Source: an uncultured Gammaproteobacteria bacterium (GTDB taxonomy: Bacteria; Pseudomonadota; Gammaproteobacteria; SZUA-140). Taken from it: a DNA stretch of 50,059 bases. The stretch lies in assembly GCA_945787155.1 (NCBI GenBank), contig CALZHD010000005.1:1-50059 (forward strand), read 5' to 3'. Every line of letters starts with the position of its first letter. The stretch's first letter is position 1. Shown here piece by piece: positions 29,338 to 36,361 of the stretch. Position numbers and translations under genes: made by a program. A model generated the notes under the pieces. It had not been told where the DNA came from, searched no databases, and worked only from the letters and a program-made list of their open reading frames with translations.

Positions 29338-30447
29338 ATGAATCAGGATCTCAGCCAGCAGTTTCAGCAGCAGGTAATGGCTGCCAGCCAAACAGGTACA
29401 CCACTTCAGATACAGGGCGACGGCAGCAAAAGTTTTCTCGGCCACATCAGTGAGGCAACGCCACTGGCGGTCAGTGGTCATCGCGGCGTTGTTAGTTATG
29501 ACCCGGTGGAACTAGTGATCACCGCCCGTGCCGGTACGCCGCTGCGCGAACTCGAACAGACACTTGCCGATGCGGGGCAGATGTTGCCGTTTGAACCACC
29601 GCACTTTGGCCTTAACGCTACCCTCGGCGGCACCATCGCCTGTGGCCTCTCTGGTCCTGCCCGCCCCTTCAGCGGTTCGGCGCGTGACTATGTGCTCGGC
29701 GTCAAGCTGATCAATGGCCGTGGCGAGATCCTCAACTTTGGGGGGCAGGTGATGAAGAACGTCGCCGGTTACGACTGCTCTCGCTTGATGGCGGGTGCGA
29801 TGGGGACACTCGGTGTGTTGCTGGAGATCAGCCTCAAGGTACTGCCAAAACAGGCGGCAGAAACCACGCTGATACACAACACCTCATTAGCGCAGGCACT
29901 CGATACGATGAACCAGTGGTCGGGTAAATCGCTGCCCCTCAGCGCCACCTGTTATGACGGTGACAGTTTATACCTGCGATTGAGTGGTGCTAAAACTGCG
30001 GTGGAAAGTGCGCAGCAATTGATCGGCGGCGAGCGGCATGATGACAGCACTGCCTGGTGGCAGTCGGTTAAAGAACAGCAACACCCCTTCTTCCAGGCTG
30101 AACTTCCGCTGTGGCGTCTATCTCTCCCCGCCGCAACAGCACCCATCGATATTCCGGGGGCGTGGTTTATCGACTGGTGTGGTGCACAACGCTGGTTATT
30201 GAGTAATGCCGAACCTGAACGGGTTCGGGAAAAGGCACGCGCGGCGGGCGGCCATGCCACGCTGTTCCGTCGTGGTACAGCAAATAATGATGCCGCAATT
30301 GATGCCTCGATTGATGCCGTGATTGATCTGGCGACTGAAACATTTCAACGGCCAGAGAGTGGCGTGATGCAACTGCACCGCCGCCTCAAGCAGGCGTTCG
30401 ATCCCGCCGGGATACTCAACCCCGGCCGCCTCTACGCTGATCTATAA
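29338..30447 (+). CDS. glcE: Glycolate oxidase subunit GlcE
   Basis: This FAD-binding subunit of glycolate oxidase of about 370 residues is homologous to the N-terminal domain of GlcD. Characteristic stretches are ITARAGTPLRELEQTLADAGQ, HFGLNATLGGTIACGLSGPARPF, GEILNFGGQVMKNVAGYD and a C-terminal HRRLKQAFDPAGILNPGR. The ATG at 29338 is taken as start; a TTG at 29326 overlapping the glcD stop is also possible. It acts with GlcD and the iron-sulfur subunit GlcF at the membrane, passing electrons to quinone. Confidence 0.92.
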   Translation: MNQDLSQQFQQQVMAASQTGTPLQIQGDGSKSFLGHISEATPLAVSGHRGVVSYDPVELVITARAGTPLRELEQTLADAGQMLPFEPPHFGLNATLGGTIACGLSGPARPFSGSARDYVLGVKLINGRGEILNFGGQVMKNVAGYDCSRLMAGAMGTLGVLLEISLKVLPKQAAETTLIHNTSLAQALDTMNQWSGKSLPLSATCYDGDSLYLRLSGAKTAVESAQQLIGGERHDDSTAWWQSVKEQQHPFFQAELPLWRLSLPAATAPIDIPGAWFIDWCGAQRWLLSNAEPERVREKARAAGGHATLFRRGTANNDAAIDASIDAVIDLATETFQRPESGVMQLHRRLKQAFDPAGILNPGRLYADL

Positions 30448-30475
30448 AAACAGCTTTTCACACACGAATTTAGCC

Positions 30476-31717
30476 ATGCAGACTGAACTTTCAGACGACA
30501 TCAAAGATACCAGCATCGGCAGAGAGGCCGATGCGATTTTACGCAGCTGTGTACATTGCGGTTTTTGTACCGCCACCTGCCCCACCTATCAACAACTCGG
30601 CGACGAACTCGATAGTCCACGCGGGCGCATCTATCTGATCAAGCAGATGCTGGAAGGCAATGCGGTCACTGCAAAGACACAGACCCACCTTGACCGCTGC
30701 CTCACCTGTCGCGCCTGTGAAACCACCTGCCCCTCCGGGGTGAGATACGGCCGTCTGGTAGAGATTGGACGCGAATATGTCGATAAAAAGGTCCCCCGTT
30801 CGCTATCGCAGAGGATCACCCGCAAGGCGCTGCGTACCATCGTGCCGCATCCACAGCGACTGGCACCCTTAATCAAACTGTCGCAACTGCTCAAGCCTTT
30901 GCTGCCAACACAGCTAAAGACAAAGGTGCCTGTTTTACAGGCTGCATCGGCTCAACTTAAGACTACCCATGCACGCAAGATGATTACATTGGCGGGCTGT
31001 GCACAGTCGGTGATCAAACCCGGCACCAACGGGGCAGCGGTAAAGATACTGGACAGGCTTGGCATCACGCTCACCCCCCCTGCCGCCGCTGGTTGTTGTG
31101 GCGCGGTCAGTTATCACCTGACCCAACATGAAGAGGGGCTCGGTTTTATGCGGCGCAACATCGATGCCTGGTGGCCACTGGTCGATCCGGCAGGTAATCT
31201 GGCAGACGATGCACCACACGAAGCGATCCTCGTCACCGCCAGTGGTTGCGGTGCGATGGTGAAAGAGTACGGTGACGCGCTTAAAGATGATCCGCAATAC
31301 GCGGATAAAGCGGCGTTGATCTCTGCACTGGCAAAAGATCCCTGCGAAGTAGTTGCCAATGAAGATTTCTCATCACTGAAGCTTAACCTACCGCACAAGA
31401 AGATCGCCTTTCAGACCCCCTGCACCCTGCAACATGCGCAGCAGTTGAATGGCCGTGTCGAAACCATCCTTGGCCAGCTCGGTTTTGAGCTGACCACCGT
31501 GCCGGATGGTCATCTCTGCTGCGGCTCCGCTGGCACCTACTCGATTCTGCAACCTAAGATGTCACAAACACTGCGGGATAAAAAACTCACCGCGTTGATG
31601 AGTGGCCAACCCGACATCATCGCCACCGCGAACATCGGTTGTCACATGCAACTGGAGACTAAATCGAATATACCGGTTAAACACTGGCTGGAGTTGATTG
31701 CCGAGGCGATGATTTAA
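30476..31717 (+). CDS. glcF: Glycolate oxidase iron-sulfur subunit GlcF
   Basis: This 413-residue protein has two [4Fe-4S] ferredoxin-type sites (CVHCGFCTATC with Cys25/28/31/35 and CLTCRACETTC with Cys75/78/81/85). Two CCG-type cysteine domains follow (AAAGCCGAVSYH and HLCCGSAGTYSI), which define the GlcF family. It takes electrons from the GlcD/E flavins and passes them to the quinone pool. No glcC regulator or malate synthase gene is in the window, so glyoxylate use must be encoded elsewhere. Confidence 0.93.
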   Translation: MQTELSDDIKDTSIGREADAILRSCVHCGFCTATCPTYQQLGDELDSPRGRIYLIKQMLEGNAVTAKTQTHLDRCLTCRACETTCPSGVRYGRLVEIGREYVDKKVPRSLSQRITRKALRTIVPHPQRLAPLIKLSQLLKPLLPTQLKTKVPVLQAASAQLKTTHARKMITLAGCAQSVIKPGTNGAAVKILDRLGITLTPPAAAGCCGAVSYHLTQHEEGLGFMRRNIDAWWPLVDPAGNLADDAPHEAILVTASGCGAMVKEYGDALKDDPQYADKAALISALAKDPCEVVANEDFSSLKLNLPHKKIAFQTPCTLQHAQQLNGRVETILGQLGFELTTVPDGHLCCGSAGTYSILQPKMSQTLRDKKLTALMSGQPDIIATANIGCHMQLETKSNIPVKHWLELIAEAMI

Positions 31718-31724
31718 TCGGTGT

Positions 31725-32058
31725 TTCAACAGCCGGTTAAGGCGTAATCTTGCGTGAAAAAATCGCTGCCACAAGCTTACCAGCCCAAATATGACACCAC
31801 CGAGTAAAATACCTACCAGAGTATTCAGCAGTAAGGGGGTGATCGCCACAAGGAAACTGCCCGCCATCGGTACGGTATGCATCACTTCACTCGCGTGATG
31901 CAGAAGCGCCTGCGCATCAGCGCAGACCATGAATCAGTATGCCGCCACCAACGATAAACATCGCAATGGTGCCAACGATGGATAACAGCTTCATCAGGTA
32001 AGGTGCGATATACCCCGACAGGTAATCAATGACACTCACGCCATCGACGTTGCCCCCT
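31725..32058 (-). pseudogene. DUF808 family C-terminal remnant, frameshifted
   Basis: The minus strand encodes the last third of a DUF808 (YedI-like) inner-membrane protein in two frames. From 32058 down to a TGA at 31917 it reads [20 protein letters not shown], then [19 protein letters not shown]. From 31930 the shifted frame continues AQALLHHASEVMHTVP, MAGSFLVAITPLLLNTLVG and ILLGGVIFGLV. These strings match consecutive parts of DUF808 proteins, so the gene is frameshifted. The 5' two-thirds are absent: coding homology stops where an interspersed repeat starts (32053). The second frame then runs antisense into the end of glcF. Confidence 0.7.
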
Positions 32059-32151
32059 GCTTAAAAAACACATGTAGCCTGGGCTGAGCTGATAGCGAAA
32101 CCCAGGAGGGGGCTTTATTTTATGTTGTATTTGTATATCATGGGTTTGCGC
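32053..32151. repeat. Interspersed hairpin repeat, copy 1
   Basis: About 100 bases starting ccccctgcttaaaaaa and ending ttgcgc are almost the same as 42606-42707. Inside is a stem (cctgggct...aacccagg, one mismatch in this copy) followed by agggggcttta, which can also pair with the leading ccccct. The plus strand therefore resembles a rho-independent terminator. In this copy it directly abuts the DUF808 remnant. Confidence 0.75.
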
Positions 32152-32213
32152 AGACCTGACCCCGAGCCTGCAAGCTTCACTTCATTCATGAATCCGCTTT
32201 ATTCTACAACGGC

Positions 32214-34208
32214 TTATTTCAACATCTTTATTGCAGCCGATAACTGATCTGGCACTAAGAGGGGCATTACTTCAGTACCGCTGACTTTTATCAATCTATG
32301 ATTGCGAATTTGATATTTCTGCACCTCATCGTATGAATCAATCATTTCCCAAAAATCAGGGGCTTCTACATCTAAACCTTGCGCTCGTAATGACTCCGCT
32401 GCATCTTTAGATTTTTGATAATCCTTTAGGAGTAACTTTAACCATTTTTCCTGAGTTTTAGTTGGCTGCGGTTCAATTTTATCTATTATTCTTTGCTCTT
32501 CGTCGGTGACACCCAAATCTGCCTTGCTTGGAATAAAAGCATTAGCACTTCCTACTTCAGCAATAGGTTTTTCTAATTTAGCCTCACCCAATACCCACTC
32601 CTTAAACGTAAGCCCAAATTCCTTTGAGAAAAATGCGACTTGCAGTGTTATGGCACCGTTGAGTGCAGCGCTAGTAGATCCTGCAATAGTCAATATTGCG
32701 TTTGCCCCACCATTAATAATATCTTCATTTTCCTGAACACTAGCATTTAACTTGATTACTCCGGATAAGGCGGCACTCAATACAGCCTGAATCTCTCCTA
32801 TAACGCTTGCAACGCCTGCAGATACTCCAACTCCAACGCCAGCTTTGGCTGCAACCTTAGCTTTAGCATCACCGGTACCTTTTATATCTAATCGATTTTC
32901 ATCGTCAGAAGTAATGGAAGCATCTTCTTCCAGTTTTAAACTCAGTGAAGTGGATGCTGAAAAGCCAAGTGAAAATGTCAACGCCAGGGGCGCTAGCGGT
33001 CCCAATGGGGCAGGAAATACCACTTTATAGTCTAGCGAAGGAGTATCAATTTTCTTTTCCTGTTCTGAATGGAGCTTAAGTTTAGACTTACTTAAAACTA
33101 ATTGATTACCAGCGATAGATAACTTGAAGCCATCTTTTCCAACAGTAATTGTATCTTCATCTTCTTCACCATCACCTAAACCAATAGTGCCGAATGAATC
33201 AACATCAAGTCCAGATGCCTCAAATGCCTCTTCATGCCCTAATAGAGACATCACATGATCTGGTATCTCATCATGAAACATATCCCAGTATGCCTGCCTG
33301 ACTATGTCCTGATGATCCCTGTATCTAGGGAGTATTTTCTTCGAGGATTTTTCGATTCTTGTACTTTTTTTATAAAGTCGACCACTGTATTTTTTAAATT
33401 TAGCGATACACTCCTCATAAACAACAGTTTCCGATTCATCTATTTCAGCCACATTAACGAATGGTTCACGTTGTATGGGATCAGTAGATACTTTAAAAAA
33501 TTGAGTCGATAAACGAGTGTTAATAATATTAACCGCAGTACCTTTACCTCTATTCTCTTTTTGTTTTAATTGGGAAGCTTTTTTCCCCATAACATCGGCT
33601 TCATTTTCTAACCCCGCATCATCATTGACATTGAGCATACCCTTCATTTGAGTCGTTGCTTGAACTCTTCCTTGTTTTTGTTGTACGACATGCCAGGCTT
33701 CGTGCGGCAGATGCTTTTCCTGACCTGCACCTAAATGAATGTCTGTGCCTTGCGCATAGGCGTGTGCATTCAGCTGAGCTGGCTTGTCTGAATTTCGATG
33801 CACCTTAACATCATCCAAAGACACTCCAGATAAGTTCTCTATTCCAGATTTAAGATTGTCAGGCAAGCCGGTCCTGTTTTCTTTTTTCCGAACAGTGTCC
33901 GCTTTCATTTGAAGCGCTTCTTCTATCCCATATTTTTGTAGCGGGGGCTTCGTGTGAGCATGAGCCATCGCCTGAAATTGAGCAGCCTGCTTGACTTGTG
34001 GGCTGTTATTAGCCATTTCCTGAATGGCCTTAAACTGTATCGCTCGTGGACTATTGTTTGCGGTTTCTTGTAATTTTCTTTGTGCAATAGCTTCTGGTCG
34101 GATATCTGAAAATTGAAAAGTAGACTCGCCAGCGGTCTGTTGTTGCGAAGGCTCATTCGCATTAGACTGGCTTTTGTTTTGTTGCGTTTTATCAGCGTGA
34201 GTATTCAA
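32214..34208 (-). CDS. DUF4157 (eCIS-associated) putative metallopeptidase/toxin-like protein
   Basis: A 664-residue protein with three parts. Residues about 35-90 are a Gln/Ala-rich low-complexity region with degenerate repeats (ETANNSP, EMANNSPQVKQ). Residues about 114-210 form a DUF4157 domain: GLPDNLKSGIENLSGVSLDDVKVH, AYAQGTDIHLG, the zinc motif HEAWH (169-173), VVQQKQGRV, and ENEAD with the likely third ligand near Glu203. The remaining 450 residues are unrecognised, including an Ala/Gly/Val-rich central stretch (about 445-530). DUF4157 is known in effector-like proteins linked to extracellular contractile injection systems and polymorphic toxins; its function is poorly defined. No injection-system genes are nearby. 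The gene is AT-richer than its neighbours and lies between a gene remnant and a repeat, signs of transfer. Confidence 0.8.
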   Translation of the reverse strand: MNTHADKTQQNKSQSNANEPSQQQTAGESTFQFSDIRPEAIAQRKLQETANNSPRAIQFKAIQEMANNSPQVKQAAQFQAMAHAHTKPPLQKYGIEEALQMKADTVRKKENRTGLPDNLKSGIENLSGVSLDDVKVHRNSDKPAQLNAHAYAQGTDIHLGAGQEKHLPHEAWHVVQQKQGRVQATTQMKGMLNVNDDAGLENEADVMGKKASQLKQKENRGKGTAVNIINTRLSTQFFKVSTDPIQREPFVNVAEIDESETVVYEECIAKFKKYSGRLYKKSTRIEKSSKKILPRYRDHQDIVRQAYWDMFHDEIPDHVMSLLGHEEAFEASGLDVDSFGTIGLGDGEEDEDTITVGKDGFKLSIAGNQLVLSKSKLKLHSEQEKKIDTPSLDYKVVFPAPLGPLAPLALTFSLGFSASTSLSLKLEEDASITSDDENRLDIKGTGDAKAKVAAKAGVGVGVSAGVASVIGEIQAVLSAALSGVIKLNASVQENEDIINGGANAILTIAGSTSAALNGAITLQVAFFSKEFGLTFKEWVLGEAKLEKPIAEVGSANAFIPSKADLGVTDEEQRIIDKIEPQPTKTQEKWLKLLLKDYQKSKDAAESLRAQGLDVEAPDFWEMIDSYDEVQKYQIRNHRLIKVSGTEVMPLLVPDQLSAAIKMLK

Positions 34209-34337
34209 AATTAGTCCTTTTCATGTTGAGGCAATCCCAATACCACGGAAAACTTAACAACTGAATAATACATCAGAATACACCCTAAAAAAGGGCCGCA
34301 TCTTTTCCCCTGAAGTTGTTATTATTACGCCTTTTGT

Positions 34338-34790
34338 TTATCGGACTTCCAACAGCTCTACGTCGAATATCAACGTGGCATTGGCAGGAATCGAACCCGC
34401 GCCACGTGTGCCGTAACCAAGACTGGCGGGAATCACGAGCGTGCGTTGACCGCCCTCTTTCATCCCTACCACCCCCTGATCCCAGCCTTTAATCACACGC
34501 CCCGCACCCAGTGGGAACGTAAATGGCTGGCTACGATCGCGCGAGCTATCAAACTTTTTTCCCTTGTGGTCAGTTGCGCTGTCATCATAAAGCCAGCCGG
34601 TGTAATGCACGGAGACCCCCTTGCCAACAAGCGCTTCCTTCCCCTCACCCACCACCACATCTGTTTGTGCAAACGCGACTGCGCCAGTCTTCATATTGGT
34701 CGGTGCCGGGGTTTCTGAACAACCACTCAGGACAACCATGCCGGCAGCAAGCATCAGCGCCAATGGAATATGAATTAAACCTTTAATCAT
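34338..34790 (-). CDS. FKBP-type peptidyl-prolyl isomerase lipoprotein
   Basis: This 150-residue protein has a lipoprotein signal ([13 protein letters not shown]) and one FKBP domain. FKBP landmarks are [61 protein letters not shown] and [10 protein letters not shown]. It should act as a prolyl isomerase/chaperone in the periplasm, attached to a membrane. The short form without the N-terminal dimerisation domain resembles FklB/FkbP single-domain proteins. It is a single gene, with no operon partner visible. Confidence 0.92.
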   Translation of the reverse strand: MIKGLIHIPLALMLAAGMVVLSGCSETPAPTNMKTGAVAFAQTDVVVGEGKEALVGKGVSVHYTGWLYDDSATDHKGKKFDSSRDRSQPFTFPLGAGRVIKGWDQGVVGMKEGGQRTLVIPASLGYGTRGAGSIPANATLIFDVELLEVR

Positions 34791-35283
34791 GACGCTGTTT
34801 CCTTATCTGTGCCGCTAATTTACGACAGATGGTTTTTTATTTGAGAGTGTCAATAGTAGCAGCAAGAGGATACTCATGGCTGAACATCACCCTAATCAAC
34901 CATCTCCAACATCTCCAACATCTCCAGCATCTCTTTTACGTCCTGGCCATAACTAGCGTACATAATCACACTGTTCGGTTAAATGCTCAACGTACTCACG
35001 AGCTCAGCCACCAACACCACAATGTCTCTGGTCAGGGCAAATGTCAATTGGTAGTCAGGCATTTGGTTAATAGTATCCCAGCACTTATTTGGTAGGTGAT
35101 ATTAAATAAATAATCGTGTCCCCAGGTTTGATTAAACAGTAAACGTTATCCCCCAGGTAACACAGCAATATATTAATAAAGAATTCCACCATTCAACCGA
35201 AATATATATTGTTCCGTTTTGTCTAAAACCAGTCAACATATACTGATAAATTTAATGATAAACAATTAGTTAGAGTTATTGCC
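34791..35283. other. 493-bp region with degraded short ORFs
   Basis: The minus strand has three short coding-like pieces in shifting frames. One is a 27-codon ORF from 35062 (VVLVAELVSTLSI), another reads EYVEHLTEQCDYV, and a third runs MYASYGQDVKEM followed by three tandem LEM units (34890-34950 area; catctccaa repeats on plus). Together they look like a decayed small gene, not recognised. The part from 35100 to 35283 is AT-rich and should hold the promoter of the binding-protein gene. Confidence 0.35.
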
Positions 35284-36348
35284 ATGAAAAAGACACATGC
35301 AACCAGGCCACTTCTACATATCGTACTGCTGTCACTGAGCATAGCCTACTCCACTGCTTTCGCAGCCCCCGCAACCCAGGAACTGGTATTACTCAACTGG
35401 CCCGAATACCTGGACCCAGAATTGATCAAGAAATTCGAGAAACAGACAGGCGTCATGATCAGGGAAGTATATTTCGAAAGTGACGACATGCGCGATGACA
35501 TGATGTTGGAGACCGACGGCAAGGGCATAGACCTGGTAGTTGTCAATGGTGTGATGGTAGACATCTACCGCAAGAACGGCTGGCTGGTGCAGATCGATTC
35601 CCCCAAAGTCCCAAACCTCAAGCATATAGAAACCCGTTGGCAGGATGCCTTTCCCGGGGCTCACGATTATGCAGTTCCCTACTTCTGGGGTACCCTGGGC
35701 ATCGCCTATCGTACAGACCTGTTCGAAACACCACCAACCCGATGGATGGATATCATGCGACCGATAGAGTCTCTGCGTGGCAAGATCGGCATGATCGAAA
35801 GTGTGCGTGATTTGCTGGGCATGGCATTGAAGGCGTTGGGTCATTCCGCTAATAGCACAGGCACCGGAGAGATTAAAGCGGCGGAGCAGCTATTACTGGC
35901 GCAGAAACCCTATGTCAAGGACTACGCCTATATCACTCTGAGTGAGGACTCCCCGCTAGTGAGCGGTGAAATGAGCGTCACGATGATCTACAGCGGTGAT
36001 GCCCTGATGCTGCAGGAACACCATGAGAAGATCAACTACGTGGTGCCGGAGGAAGGCAGCAACATCTGGGTAGACTATCTCGTGGTACTGGAAAGCTCCA
36101 ACAAGCAGGACCTTGCCTGGAACTTTGTTAACTTCCTGAACGAACCTGAAAATGCAGCTTAGCTGGCAGAGTTTGTCTATTACGCGACACCCAACAAGGC
36201 GGCAGAGAGACTGTTACCGGCGGAGTTTCTTAAAGATAAGATCATCTATCCTGATGCAGGAGTCTTAGCCAAATCAGAGCCCTATAAACTGCTGCCTCCA
36301 CGTGTGGAAAAAAAACGTCAGAATGCCTTTTCCAAAATAATGCGATAG
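35284..36348 (+). pseudogene. NspS/PotD-like polyamine-binding protein with internal amber codon
   Basis: A periplasmic solute-binding protein of the PotD/PotF family: signal peptide (LLHIVLLSLSIAYSTAFA), then ELVLLNWPEYLDPELIKKFE, the usual start of polyamine-binding proteins. VPYFWGTLGIAYR and NYVVPEEGSNIWVDYLVV are further hallmarks. At 36160 a TAG interrupts the frame after NEPENAA. The same frame continues for 61 more residues (LAEFVYYATPN, AERLLPAEFL) to a TAG at 36346. The extension matches the expected C-terminus of the family, so TAG probably replaced a Gln or Lys codon. The product is either truncated (292 residues) or made by readthrough. It lies 13 bases upstream of a GGDEF-EAL gene, as in NspS-MbaA of Vibrio. 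Confidence 0.85.
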
Positions 36349-36361
36349 CCGCATAAGTTCG

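Noticed and set aside
31562-31930. Full 122-codon minus ORF as a separate gene
   Set aside because: The first two-thirds are the frameshifted end of DUF808; the last part is antisense to the end of glcF.
32214-34208. A complete contractile injection system
   Set aside because: Only the DUF4157 protein is present; no sheath, tube, baseplate or ATPase gene lies near.
34890-34960. Tandem catctccaa repeat as a functional repeat or CRISPR
   Set aside because: Only about three short units with no spacers; on minus it encodes a short LEM run in a decayed ORF.
34829-35095. 88-codon plus ORF
   Set aside because: It has a poor codon pattern and no ribosome site, and opposes the decayed minus-strand pieces.
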